Below the pieces are notes generated by a model that saw only the letters and a program-made list of their open reading frames with translations, ran no database searches and was not told the origin of the DNA. Shown piece after piece: positions 11,806 through 23,995 of a stretch of DNA of 64,000 nt. The first letter of the stretch is position 1. Each line of letters opens with the position of its first letter. The stretch lies in contig CM076848.1 in assembly GCA_039519185.1 (NCBI GenBank), positions 54,586,778-54,650,777 on the forward strand. The letters are read 5' to 3'. The position numbers were made by a program, and so were the translations under genes. Source of the DNA: Astragalus membranaceus. Taxonomy: Eukaryota; Streptophyta; Magnoliopsida; Fabales; Fabaceae.

Positions 11806-13138
11806 GGGTTCCATTTTTTACACCCCCACCACTATACATCATACCCCCACGTTTTTTTATTCCCAGATTTCCCCTGATAATTTTTAACTAACAGATTTAT
11901 CTAATTGGATGGTAAATCCGCTTTAGTAAAAAAACCACAACGGATTTATCATTTAATCAGATAAATCCGTGTTTAAAAAACCGAATAACGGATTTAAGTT
12001 CAAAAAACATAAATCAGTTAAGTAAATTTAAAACGACGGGTTTACATCAGAGAAACTTAAATCTGTTTTGTTACTTTACTGTAACGGATTTATCTATTTA
12101 TCAGATAAATCCGTTTTGAAACCAAAACGGATTTATCTGATAAGTAGATAAATCTGTTGTCATAATTTTTTTAAAAAAATAAACGGTTATGATTCCACAG
12201 ACTCTTTTGATCAACGGCCCAAACAACAATATACGTTAACCAGTAACCATACAAATAAACCATCATCCATCTAATAAATAAAAAAACAACAAACAACAAT
12301 ATAAATAAACTGTCATCCCAAAACTAATCACAATGTGATATCAAACTCTCAACGTAGACATTTGGGACCAAACACCCATCGTCTCTTTGCGAATTAAGCA
12401 CTGATGTTTTGAATATATTGAATTTCTGGAGTCTTGAAAGTACTGTCACTAAAATTTTAAACAATCAACGTTGACCAAAGCTCCAATAACACCTCTTTGC
12501 CCTCAGAAACATAAAGTGCTCTAGCATTTCGATATCGATTGTTACCGAATTGAGTAGCAAAAACTGTGGGCACACTGAACAATTTGGTCCAAGACTCCTT
12601 AATACCATGACAGAAAGAGTGGTAAAAGGCATTGCATGAGATGGGGGCTATAGGAGCCGTGACGATACACCAGCCTGTAAATATAAACTAAAAGAAATTG
12701 AAAAAAAATTAATAATGAACTGCGGATTTAAGATAAATCCGTTAGTAAATTTTTAGAAAAAATTGAACTACGGATTTACCATAAATTCGTTAGGCATTTT
12801 ATGGAAAATCATCAACTATAGATTTACATAAATCCGTCTGGAAAATTCAACTTTAACTGCGGATTTATGTAAATCTGTTTCCAAAAATTTTAAAATTATA
12901 CGGATTTATGTAAATTTGTTTTGGAAAAAAACTGTAAACGAAATTATGTATTTCCTACATGACGGATTTACGTAATTCCATTTTGTCAAATTTTCGGACT
13001 TACTTTTGTCTAGAACGGAAGTACGTGAAGAATGAGAAAGGAAATTTGGTTTTTGTTAAGATTGGAGGGTATTTTGGGTATTTTACGGTGGTTGTGGGGG
13101 TATGATGTATAGTGGTGGGGGTATAAAAAATGGAACCC
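11806..13138. mobile_element. non-autonomous Mutator-like element (Pack-MULE)
   Basis: The ends are inverted repeats of about 45 bp with one or two mismatches. The left begins GGGTTCCATTTTTTACACCC at 11806, and the right, read inward from 13138, begins GGGTTCCATTTTTTATACCC. A 9-bp target-site duplication (CACTACATT at 11797-11805, TACTACATT at 13139-13147, 8 of 9 identical) is diagnostic of Mutator-like elements. There is no transposase. Internal DNA contains many ACGGATTTAT/ATAAATCCGT repeats in both orientations and a captured F-box gene fragment in the centre. Confidence 0.8.
12329..12678 (-). pseudogene. captured F-box protein fragment (FBA-type C-terminus)
   Basis: Read on the minus strand from a possible acceptor (TTTACAG), an open stretch encodes CHGIKESWTKLFSVPTVF, then ARALYVSEGKEVLLELWSTL. 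After a frameshift comes PEIQ, and near the end LVPNVYVESLISHCD then a stop. KESWTKLF, EVLLEL and VPxVYVESL are signature blocks of the C-terminal associated domain of plant F-box proteins, whose intact form recruits substrates to SCF ubiquitin ligases. The F-box itself is absent and at least one frameshift breaks the frame. It lies wholly inside the Mutator-like element, so it was most likely picked up from a host gene. Confidence 0.65.
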
Positions 13139-13301
13139 TACTACATTTGAGCTTGTTTGGCCCTACCAAAAGAAATCAGAATAAAATTGAGTTTGGGATT
13201 TAGCTTTGGATAGCCCACACAATTAGGCTGTTTATTTTTTACAAGAAACATCTAACGCAGAATAGGGCTGTAATTGAAAAATCTGTATGAAGAGGAAATC
13301 A

Positions 13302-14527
13302 TCGATACTACTATAATAAAACAATATGTTAGCAAAATGACATTTTTGGACATTCTACTAAATTGCCACGTGTCCAATTTTAAGGGTAAAATAGTAATAT
13401 GTTTGCTAAAAGACAAAAAATATTCAACTTTTTGCAGCACTGACGCGACAGCTAAAAAAAAATACTGGCACAAAAAAGCTGTCACAAAAAAAAAGGTCTC
13501 AAAAAAGCTAATACAATATAATACTGTCACAAAAAGCTGTCACAAAAAATGGTAAAAAAAACAGCAAAAAAACTGAGGCGTCAGCGTCGATCCTCTCTAA
13601 AAAAAATTAATAATATAATAAACTTAGTCAAAAAATAACAAAACCATAATATAATTGATTTGCCATAATCTATCTATTAAAATTACTAAAACCAATCGAT
13701 TTAACTATTAACAAGTGAATTATTATTAAAATTTTTTAATAAATTAATAATTTAATTAAGATAATTAAATTAATATTAAATTATCTAGAACTTACTATTT
13801 ACTATAATCTATCTATTAAAACTACTAAAACAATTGTCAAAAAAAAATGTAACCACTATCAAAAATTCCAAAATAATTTTTTATTTACAAAATTAATAAT
13901 ATTATTAAAATGATTTTTTTTGACAAATATAATTAAAATGATTAAATTAATATTAAATGATATAAAATTTTCTATTTACTATAATCTACTCAAACTACTA
14001 AAACCAATCAATTTAACCACTAACAATTCTCAAAAAAAAAATTTAACCACTTTCAAAAATTCCAAAATAACTTTTTTTAATAATTTAATTAAACCAATTA
14101 AATTAATATTAAATGATCTAGAATAAAAAATATAAACAAGTGGCAATAGGAGCGACAATGAGAGACTGACAACGGATGCAGCAACTGAGAGGCAACAATG
14201 GCGACAACGAGAGACTGACAATGGGATCGGTAACAGAAGATGCAACGGGAGCGGCAACGAGAGACTGGCAATGTGATCGGCAACGGGAGAGGCAAGGGAG
14301 CGACAACATGAGCGGCAACAGGAGCGTCATTGGGAGTGGCAACGGGGGTGCATATCTTATATTAAATCTCATTTTTTTTTCTGATTTTTACTCCATTATT
14401 AAAATTAAAAGAAGATACCGACTTTATTTTCTTTTATTATATTTTACAATTTTTAACATATTTATAATTTCATTGCAAATATAACAAATATAGTGTCACC
14501 CAGGCAGATGAACGGGTAAAATACTAG
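13302..14527 (+). mobile_element. non-autonomous Helitron
   Basis: The 5' end reads A|TCGATACTACTATAATAAAA, close to the TCTMTACTAYATAAT start of plant Helitrons. The 3' end reads ACGGGTAAAATACTAG|T, with the diagnostic CTAG terminus at 14524-14527, and the insertion lies between host A and T without target duplication. A weak stem (ACCC...GGGT, 14498-14517) lies where the Helitron 3' hairpin is expected. There is no Rep/helicase gene. AT-rich internal blocks are repeated, and a G/A-rich repeat cluster lies near 14140-14350. Confidence 0.7.
14140..14350 (+). repeat. GCAACGGGAG-type short repeat cluster inside the Helitron
   Basis: Variants of GCGACAACGAGAGACTGACAA and GCAACGGGAGCGGCAAC recur about every 20-35 bp. 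The block is far richer in G than its surroundings and gives spurious open frames on both strands. Confidence 0.6.
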
Positions 14528-15859
14528 TGAACAATAAAGATGATTACAAGCCTAGGGCGCACAAGGTAATCACAAGCTTTTTTTTGGTTGCAGCTTGATC
14601 ACAAGCTAGATTTGGGATCATCTTGAAACAAAAATATAAAAACAATTACTGATGTGAAGGTGTTTCACTAGGCATGTTTGGAATTTTTTTTTTATAATTA
14701 AGAGTTTATTAATACGGTCTAACCAAAAGACTAACCAGATAGCAAATACGACAATCTACAAATCTTGGTCGAACTAAGCACTACTACAATTTAGGCTTTT
14801 CGTATTGGTTAAAAATGACTTTTCGCATCAGTTCCGTGTCCGTTACAAATTCAGATGATGTTAAAAGTAGGCACCTTTTACATCAGTTACGGACCTGATG
14901 CAAAAAGTATTTTTAATATCCGGTGTATTACCACCCGATGCGAAAAGTCTTTTTTAAGAAGGTTTAGCGCCTTTTTGGCATCAGCTTTTCAGAACCACCT
15001 AATGCGAAAAGTATTTTTAATATCAGTTGTTTGTAGAGACCGATGTTAAAGGTTCCTTTATTAACATCAGGTTCTTGGGAACCGATGTTAAAACTATTTT
15101 TTTTTTAAATTTGGTTTTCTCAACAGCATACCTAGCAAATAGTAATCTGAGATATAGGAGTATATACAACACAATCTCAAATACTCAAATAATCTCAAAT
15201 ACTCAAATAATTAAAAGATGCAACAACACAATCTCAAATACTCAAATAATTAATAGATGCAACAACACAATCTCAAATACATAGTGTCATATCTATCTAG
15301 CACAATCCCAAATAGTCAAAACATAATACAACTTAGTAGTTTTCCATAATTCATGTTCTCCAAGATAGTAACCCAAGCTACCTAGTTATAACATAATACT
15401 AAACCTAACCAAAAAATTACTTAAACATAACTAAGCGCAAACACCAAACTTTGCATTAAGTCCATGTTCTAAGCGTATCTCCACCAAATCTGCATCGAAC
15501 ATCGTAATGATCACTTTGAACCTAAATCACAATTGACAACATATTGATCAGAGTGCGAAGCCAGTTTTTGATTGAGATATATACATTCTCATATTAATAA
15601 AGAGCACATTAAGGTTAGAAAGAGAGAGAATTTTTTATGCATTTACCCTATTATGACCCAATAATATGACTTGGATAAAGATCAAGAAATAGTCTTCCCC
15701 AACGATACCGAATGTCGTAAATATCCTCTTTAGCGAATGGCTCTGTAGTGTTGAATCTCTACAATATTAAATAACATAAGACTAAACATATCTTCAACTC
15801 AAATAGTGCACCATACAGAAGTTGCTATAAAATGTTCACTTTTCTTCTACTTCATAATA

Positions 15860-16375
15860 TTCTCATGCTTGCATTGGGGAAAATCCATGTAGGCGTCTTC
15901 TTTCTAGAGCCCATCAACTTATTATATCCCTCCATAGCACTGATATAAAAAAATGAAAGACATCATACAAGCTTACATAAAAAGGAGGACAATCTCTAAC
16001 TTCATTATAGACTTTAACGAGTTTCTTACGTATTAAATTTATGCTTGAGGGTTTCATTCAGCTTCCTTTCAACAAGCGAACAAAGGAAGACAACTTCATT
16101 ACTCCTAGGACAAATGATCAACAATTGCCAATGTAGTCTACATGGAGAGCAATTAGTGACAAGCCACATAGAATTTTAAAATAATTGATAAAGATGCATG
16201 TACTTACGAATCCAAGTAAGGCGCTAGGTAAAACTCTTTGTTGCCTTTGTGTAGCCTTTCTTGAATGAAGGTATCAATACGTGTTGAGCAATTTGCAGGA
16301 GTCAAAATATGCCGAGGGTAAATGAAACCATACAAATGACTATTGCCCTTCAAGGTACAATGGCGTTGCAGATAC
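15860..16375 (-). pseudogene. Ulp1-like (C48) cysteine protease fragment of a transposon
   Basis: Two clean exons are seen on the minus strand. Exon 16375-16208 contains GFIYPRHILTPAN and ERLHKGNKEFYLAPYLDS. Exon 16137-16030 begins LHWQLLIICPRSNEVVF and ends LNETLKHKFNT, with GT/AG borders and matching phase. A third, looser block near 15950-15880 gives MEGYNKLMGSRKKTPTWIFP. HWQL holds the catalytic-type histidine of transposon-borne Ulp1 peptidases; the region where the D and C blocks (ECGYYVM type) would lie is frameshifted after 15880. It is inactive and probably a relic of an autonomous parent element. Confidence 0.6.
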
Positions 16376-16734
16376 CTAAGATGTTATGCTAAATGTTAAT
16401 CATACAGTCTAATAGTTAAATGGTTAACTAAAGTAGAAGTAAAACACACTTACATCAACCAAAATTGTACAATACTTAATGTAAGCATTTGGTTACCACC
16501 ACAAAGTTGTATTTTACATTGGAAGGTTTGGCTGAGAGAATGGAAATCGAGGGTGAGGTTTTCGTTTGAGATGAAATGCGTTTGGTTAGGGTTTGGAACT
16601 TTGAGATGAAATGTGTTTTGTTTTTTTTATGTTCGCTGGTTCTTGAGAACGTAAGAGAGAGCGAGGATTTTTGGTTTTTGGTGTTCGTTGGTTTTCGATG
16701 TTCGCGCCCTAAAAAATTTGGGCCTTTTCAACAT

Positions 16735-16985
16735 CAGGTGCAACGAGAGCTGATGCCAAAAATGTTTACATAATTTCAAAAATGCCACCGCTGTTTTATC
16801 AACATCAGTTAGTTTCTGAACCGATGCCAAAAATGTTTACATAATTTCAAAAATGCCACCGCCTTTTTATTAACATCAGTTAGTTTCTAAACCGATGCCA
16901 AAAATGTTTACATAATTTCAAAAACGCCACTGCCTTTTTATTAACATCAATTAGTTTTTGAACCGATGCGAATTCCTGATGTAGA
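16735..16985. repeat. subterminal repeats (60-bp period)
   Basis: Four copies of a unit containing AACATCAGTTAGTTTCTGAA, CCGATGCCAAAAATG and TTTACATAATTTCAAAAATG follow one another. They are the right subterminal array of the 14779 element and pair with CATCAG/CCGATG motifs at its left end. Confidence 0.75.
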
Positions 16986-17002
16986 TTCTGTTTTTTCCAC
17001 TA

Positions 17003-17694
17003 ATAAAGACGCCAAATACTTCGACTATTCCTCATGTAGAAGTAATTACGAGGAATAGTTGGAGTTACTTTAATTGTTCAGAAGTATATTTGAAGTCTTT
17101 ATGACTCAATGTTCTCCCTGCTTTTGGAAGCCATCATGATCATCAATACAAAATCAAGATAGAGTATATCATTGACATAAATTCGAGATAAATTTTGTAA
17201 TTTGTGAACTTCAATTCTAAATTTTCATCTTAGAGAATACCAATTGCAAAAAATCAAATTATATTTGCCACTCTTAATCAAATAATACATTGACTTTTAA
17301 ATAATAGTATTGCAAACATCTTACATGTCTTTTAGTGGAGTCAAAGTTTTTTATACGGCCTAACTCAACTCGTAAATGACGAAATTATTAGACTGGATAT
17401 CATGTTTTGGGTTCGATAAAACAAACACTTTTCAAAAATATAATAAAACATGTGTTAGATAATACATTGATTAGCAGCATTAGTGATTGGATTGTATTTT
17501 TGAAAACTCAATCAAGAAGTTAGTAGCATTAGCATTAGCTTACTATGTTATTTTTCTAGCTTGATATAGAAAATAAATTTAAAACAATATTTAAAACCAT
17601 ATATATGTTAGTAAATATTTAAAAATCAATAGGAAAACGCAACACTATAATTGAGAAAGATTAATATTTAAAAATGTAGTTATATAACTTTTAG
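17003..17694. other. AT-rich DNA, no gene seen
   Basis: No coding or structural signal is recognised. The stretch may be the interior of the element whose right end lies at 17842. Confidence 0.4.
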
Positions 17695-17842
17695 GGAATA
17701 TTTACTCAATGTTGCGAAAAAGATGTTGTATAAAACACTCATTTTATGGCAACAATTCTAGTATGTTGTCTAATACCTCTCATGCAACATTTTTTGCCTG
17801 TTGGAAAAACCTGTGTTGCCAAAGACCAAAAATGTTGTAGTG
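17695..17842. mobile_element. right terminus of an unpaired CACTA-type element
   Basis: The DNA ends AAAAATGTTGTAGTG at 17842, the complement of CACTACAACATTTTT. It is preceded by repeated GTTGC/GCAAC and TGTTGT motifs (TTGCGAAAAAGATG, GGCAACAATT, GCAACATTTTTTGCC) that look like subterminal binding sites. No matching left end is visible within a few kilobases. Confidence 0.45.
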
Positions 17843-18429
17843 ACATGGAGCGCAATATTAATCCAAAACCTTACATAGATTGTAATAGCTAGACATGGAA
17901 GATGAAGAAAACGTACTTGGAATCTCTTTAATTCAAATCGCTAATGTAAGTCTCATTCTTAGATTTGATCGTCACACCAACAACTCAACCTTTAAGGAAA
18001 AAGTGCTAAAGATGTTCAAAAAATCATCAATTCTAAGGAAGAATATTGAAGAATGAATAGAAAAACAAGACAATTCTTATCAAAGGACTTTAGAGTAAAA
18101 TTAATTTCCATTAAGGACCATGGTGGTGCCACCGAACATGAAAGATTAAAGGATCCATCTTGAGAGGAACATAGCATGTGGAGATATATAGATATATGAT
18201 TGAGAGAAGGTCATATAGTTGAAATAGAAGGTCACACATTATATAAATTAGATTAAATGATAAAAAAGAACCATTTTTATAGGCAAATGTTAGTAATTAG
18301 TTAGGGGTAGGGAAAATGTTAGTTTCCAAGATATCCTAGACCTCCTTCTTGTAAATCCTTTATGTCTGTTAGCTCGCCAAACTCAGCTACCTTTCTGGGA
18401 CAAAAAAACCATTTGAAATGAAATGGGTG

Positions 18430-19205
18430 CACTACAACAAAAAGTAGTTTAGGCAACGACAGAAAACTGTGGCCAGAAGTGAATAAACTGTGGCCTGAAC
18501 TTTAGGCCACAGTTTGACCACAGTTTTTGAGGCGTTGTGTAGGTGGCCGTCGTCTATTCCTTCAGGCCACAGTTTGTTCGCATTAGGCCACGAAATATCA
18601 AAACCGTCGTCAGAGTTATTAAAATAGGCCATAGTTTATTAGTCTAGTTTCCGGCCACAATTTTTAATTGGCCACACATAAATAAGTGTGGCCTATAAGT
18701 TTAAACCATAGTTTAAAAACTGTTGTCTGGTACTTTTAAGCTACGCTTTTTCAATTGTGGGAAATACTTTTAAGCTACGCTTTTTCAATTGTAGCGTATA
18801 AGTTTCTTTTGTTTAAATATTTTTTACTACTTTTATTTAGATGTTATCATTCAAGGAAATATTTTAATAAACATATCACATTTGTTTAACACTAACAAAA
18901 AATAGACATCAACTTTTTAAATTTAAACATTATATTAAAAAAGATCGAGAAGCAAATTTTCAAGGTAATATTATGCATTAAGCAACATTCATCATGTCAA
19001 TTGTCATTAATAGTCAAAATATAGAAACATATAAACTGAATCCAAAAAATATAAAAAGTATGTTCGTTCATTAATCAAAATAAAATCCACAAAATAGCCT
19101 CCCTATGCTTGTAGCAACATTGCTCTTCAAAATCCAAAAAGTAGTCTTTTCCACTTGTATCACATCACTCTTCAAAAAAACCTTCAAGATCATCTCCAAG
19201 ATCTT
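18430..19205 (-). mobile_element. CACTA terminal region with the 3' end of a minus-strand gene
   Basis: The DNA starts CACTACAACAAAAAGTAG at 18430 and carries an array of GGCCACAGTTT and AAACTGTGGCC motifs in both orientations to about 18800, a classic CACTA subterminal region. At the far end, a minus-strand frame at 19205-19165 reads EDLGDDLEGFFEE and stop, which looks like the acidic C-terminus of an element-borne protein. The frame is broken at 19205 by the next CACTA end, so the rest of the element is displaced. The coding call is an inference from a short stretch. Confidence 0.5.
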
Positions 19206-19675
19206 CACTACAAAAAAATTGGATATTTGCGAGGGACATTAGCGAGGGAACCACGGTCCCTCGCAAAAAATGGAATTAGCGACGGACTTTGCGAGGGAAT
19301 AAGGGCCCTAGTCGTGTTGAAAATTAGCGACGGAATTTGGAGCAATAGCGACGGATTGTCCGTCGCTAAATCCAGGGCGCCAATTTTAAAACTGCGCAGC
19401 ACGAAAACCAAGAAACGTTAGCGACGGATTCCCTGGTCCCTCGCAAATTTCAGACCATTACAGGTACTTGGGAAGCGTGGAGGATTAGCGACGGACCCAT
19501 CCCTCGCTACGACCGTCGCTAAATCCCAATTTATTCAATCCGTAGCACTCTTCTCTCACTCTTCTCTCATTCTTTCACTCTTCTCTCTCACCTCTCACCA
19601 CACCACCCACGAACCCTAACCCATTTTCTCTCATTTCCACCACCACCCACGAAATCGTCTCCTCTTCCCCCCCCC

Positions 19676-19717
<42 letters not shown>

Positions 19718-19852
19718 GAATTCCTCTCCTCTCACTCTCTTACGAATTTACTTTAATTTCCCCTTTCCCTCTTCTTCTCTCCACCTTTCACCACACCACC
19801 ACCACCACGAACTCCACAACACAACAATCGGAACTCTCCTTTTGTAGGTTTT
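19206..19852 (+). mobile_element. left terminal region of another CACTA element
   Basis: Begins CACTACAAAAAAATTGGA at 19206. Motifs TAGCGACGGA, GCGAGGGA and their complements recur to about 19525 as a subterminal array. A pyrimidine-rich leader-like stretch follows (CTCTTCTCTCA repeats, a CT run at 19675-19712). At 19843-19852 a TTTTGTAG|GTTTTC sequence could be the splice donor of an untranslated first exon. The element is interrupted at 19853 by element A. Confidence 0.6.
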
Positions 19853-20387
19853 CACTACAAGAAATTTTGGGATTTCCGGCGAACAAAATCCGTCGGTAAT
19901 GGCAATAATCCGCCGGAAATTGCACATTACCGATGGATTTTTTTCCGCCGGAAAGCCGCCAGAAAATCACTCGCAGGTAACCGTTACCGGCGGATTTTTC
20001 GCCGGTAATTTCCGGCGGAAAATCTGCCGGTAACTGTTACCTAATACGCCAGTAATTTACTTTATGATCCGCCGGTAATTCAAAATTCCGCCGGTAACAT
20101 ATTAGGATTCCGCCGGAACTTTAATTTTTATTAATTTTTTTTTATTATTTGTTTATTAAAATATTTATTGTTTAATTCGTTTATTAAAATATTTATTATT
20201 TAATTCGTTTATTTAATTAAAAAAAATTATTATTAATTTTTTAATATAAATATTTATTTTTTAAATAAATACTAATTAAACGAGAATTGAATAATGCTTT
20301 AAATTATAAAATTATTATAAAATATTTATTACAAAATATAAATTAAAATATCCAACAATTGAAATTAAAATATCTAATAAAACTGCT

Positions 20388-22222
20388 ATTGATAGTAGCG
20401 GTCGGACGAGTGGTTGTTTAGGTCTATATTATTTAACCATGTTTGAAAATCAGTATTGTTGAGGTCTAGATCTGTGTTGGGCTGCTACTGGGGTTGCTCG
20501 GGTTACTGAAGTTGCTGGGGCAGCTGCTGAGGCTGAGAGTACGGCTGACCATACGGGCTGTGGAAGGAAGGCTGGACGAATGGTGCGTACGGCTGAAAAG
20601 CAGAGCCGTAAGGCTGCATCTGCCACGGTGGATAAAATGATGATGATGATGATGGCATAGATGGCCTCGGGTATTGAGACATAGTATCCATCAATTCTTT
20701 AAAGCGCACCTCATTCAACCGTTGTTGCTCCGCCTGCTGCCCCCGCATCTGTTGTATTTCCTGATCATGTTCCTTCTGTCGCTCTTCGATCTCACACTGT
20801 TTATCGCTCAATATTTGCGTCAACAGCTGGACATCGCTTAATTCTGAAGGTGTAGGGACATAAGAGCGACCAGTACTTCTGTCTGAAGAAGATGCGGGAA
20901 TCAGATTTGAAATAATGAAATTTGGGAAAGCAGACGGGCCCAAACCACCAGCTCCTACTAACCGACACTTTTTGATGGCCCAACAGATTTCTGCCAAGCA
21001 AGAAAAGCCGCTCGACTCTCCTCATTGACATCAATCTCACTGCCACTACTCTGTTGAGTTTCACGATAACTGGTCTGCCAATCATAGAAATTTTCCTGAA
21101 AACAACAACTAAGAAATGAATATATAACCATTAGTATGTAATACATAATAAAATATAATAAAAACAATATATAAATATAAATAATAAACGTTATTTACCG
21201 AAGTTTCCCTTGACCGGTCTTCAATATATTCACCAGTCTCCTCTCGCATATGAAGTTGGCGGTGTAACTCAGGCAAAGTAGGTGGCCGACCAAGAAAAGC
21301 CTCCTATATATACACAGTTATTATTTAATATTATTATTTAATAAAATATAAAATATGTACGTATGTATAATATAAATTTAATTAATTATTAAATTTACCA
21401 TGCGTCTGTAATGTTCAGCTGCGTTGATAGAACCACCCGTGTTTATGCAACCCCCTCTCTCAGAAGCACGATTCTTCTTGGCTTTCTCACATTTTTGTTT
21501 ATACTTCTCATCGTTCCATTTCAGTTGGAGCTCATGCCAATCAGAATCACTGATCCATGTCGACTTTTGTTTCTTATTACGGTGTTCCCGGAGCATTTCA
21601 GAGACGCGATGAGAAGCTCTCGTGTTGAATGTTCTCTCAACTTCCTTCGCCGCATCTGAGTACCATGCCATTTTTTCCTATTTAAACAAATTTAATTAAC
21701 TTGTTAGTAAAAACAAATTAATCAATTCAACAAAATTAAAAAATTAAAAATTAATTAATTCGTAAAAATACTTACTCTGAATTCATTCCACATCTTTGAA
21801 TCCTTATCTTTTTTGACCTCCGTCCAATTCGCCCAGGGTTTAGTGTAATTTGCTTTGATGATGTCTGTGATCGTGCTGGATACAATCCTCCCAGGAATAA
21901 ATCAGTACATAAACAAGATTATTTTTTAGATAATAATTATATTTAAAGTTTTAAATATAAATCAAACAAATATCATTAATAAATAAATAAATATTTACTG
22001 CTGACCAACAACATTCACTGCTATACGACCGTCGAGCGTAACCTCAACCACCTCATTATCAATATTATATCTGCGCATCCCATCTGCATCTGGCGGGGGT
22101 ATGGGAGTACCGGGTGGAGGCACAAATGGACGACTCACTGTACTAGGTCCACTGCCATCATCCATACTAGCAGGTGGAGCACGAGGTAGGTCATGATCAG
22201 ATTCTAATCCTGATGATGCCAT
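20388..22222 (-). pseudogene. TnpA-like protein of element A (plant transposase, Ptta/En/Spm type)
   Basis: Five exons with GT/AG borders: 22222-21999, about 21892-21776, about 21675-21399, about 21304-21199 and about 21095-20388. The start MASSGLESDHDLP follows the GATA array. Exon 3 carries the Transposase_24 core: WHELQLKWNDEKYKQKCEKA, KKNRASERGGCINTGG. Exon 4 has PELHRQLHMREETGEY. The last exon ends in a coiled-coil-like stretch (LSDKQCEIEERQKEHDQ) and a proline/glutamine-rich tail. In the last exon a one-base slip at the A run near 20964 shifts the frame, and two stops lie in the tail (near 20500 and 20485). The family binds CACTA subterminal repeats. Broken, therefore probably inactive. 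Confidence 0.75.
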
Positions 22223-22235
22223 GACTGTATCTCTG

Positions 22236-22532
<297 letters not shown>

Positions 22533-23910
22533 ACATGATTGATAACATAAATAATGAATAACATGCATAAATGATGAATAACATACATGAATCAAGTCTG
22601 ATAAATATAAATATTAATATTTCATAACAAATTAATTAATTACAAATAAGATCATCTAATTAATTAGAATCCCATTCTTTCTCGAAATCACCATCATCAT
22701 CAGATGAGTGAATTCCTGATACACCGACATGATCGGCTGCATCCTCATGATTTGTATCTTCTTCTTCATTAACTTCATCACCAGTGTTTGGCTCATCACA
22801 TAAACGAGTAATGGGTTCAACTTCAATCACTTCATTTACATTGGACATTTCATCCATTTGATATGGCACGTCCTCCACTGTGTCATCATTTGTCTCAATG
22901 TGACCTCTTGGTTTTGTCTTAATTGCGACACACCAACCACACCGATCAGTCAGTGTTTTTGGATAAGAGACATAATAGACTTGTCTCACATTTTATGCAA
23001 TGACGAACGGATCATACAGTCGATATCTACTACTCATTTTAATGTCCACTGTATTTGTCTATGGATTAAACTTTGTTCCTCGAGCGGACGGATCAAACCA
23101 ATTACAATAAAAAAACAACTACCTTTTGACTATAATCAAGATAAGGGTACACAAGTTTATATGTGTTCAACCACACCATAGAAATCATCTTCGCCTCTCC
23201 CAGTGACACCCTTCATGCAAACTCCACTATTGACTGTTTCTCTGCCCTCTGTCCATTCCTTAGTGTGACATTTGTATCCATTGACAAAATATGTGTGCCA
23301 TTCTTTAACACATATTCGAGGACCGTCAGATAAGTTCCTCAAGTGTTGGTTGGTAGGAGTCGACAGGAGGGAATACACACATTGCCTAAACCACGTTGGA
23401 AAATGCGCATGAATATGAGTAGAAGGTTGTTCTTCACTTACTGCCACTGATGATAAGAACTCCCTAATAAGAAATTATTAATTGTCGTTACACAACTGTG
23501 TAATTTAATTTATTAACTAATTGAGATAGCTAGGTCGAGAAATACATACTCAATGAATGGTTGGACCTCAATACAGTTTATCAAAACATGAACATGGGCA
23601 TAATTTAACTCTTCTTCTGTTAGCCAATGAATTGACTCCTTTCCAGACGGACGACCAGGTAGACAAAAGACAGACAAAGCTAAATGATGTCTTGGACATT
23701 CAATTTCCATTTCATTTCGACTACTTCTCGGAGCAAATTCATTCTTGAAATAATAAGAACAAAAATGAGTTGTTTCACACTGTAAGTAAGAAGAACATAT
23801 CGATCCTTCAACTCTAACTTTATTTTTAACTGATCTTTTTGAATCACCCATGAACCTACAGAAAATGATATGTTAATAATCATCTAATCCAAATGATATA
23901 TATAAACTTC

Positions 23911-23914
<4 letters not shown>

Positions 23915-23992
<78 letters not shown>
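23915..23992. repeat. (TA)n microsatellite in a transposase intron
   Basis: About 78 bp of pure alternating AT lies inside the intron of the element A transposase, which leaves the splice sites untouched. Confidence 0.95.

Positions 23993-23995
<3 letters not shown>

Larger units (their letters stand above)
14779..17002. mobile_element. CACTA-like element with Ulp1-type protease remnant
   Basis: The left end starts CACTACTACAATTTAGG at 14779. The right end is TTTTTTCCACTA at about 17002, whose complement TAGTGG resembles other legume CACTA ends, but the terminal bases do not pair cleanly, so the right border is uncertain. Both terminal regions carry dense subterminal repeats of the type CATCAGTT...AACCGATG (14805-15095 and 16735-16985). 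The centre holds a minus-strand Ulp1-like protease fragment, which many large plant DNA transposons carry. No transposase is visible. Confidence 0.5.

Noticed and set aside
20503..20997. Separate glutamine/proline-rich gene
   Set aside because: It is the last exon of the element A TnpA-like gene displaced by one frameshift, as the parallel exon in element C shows.
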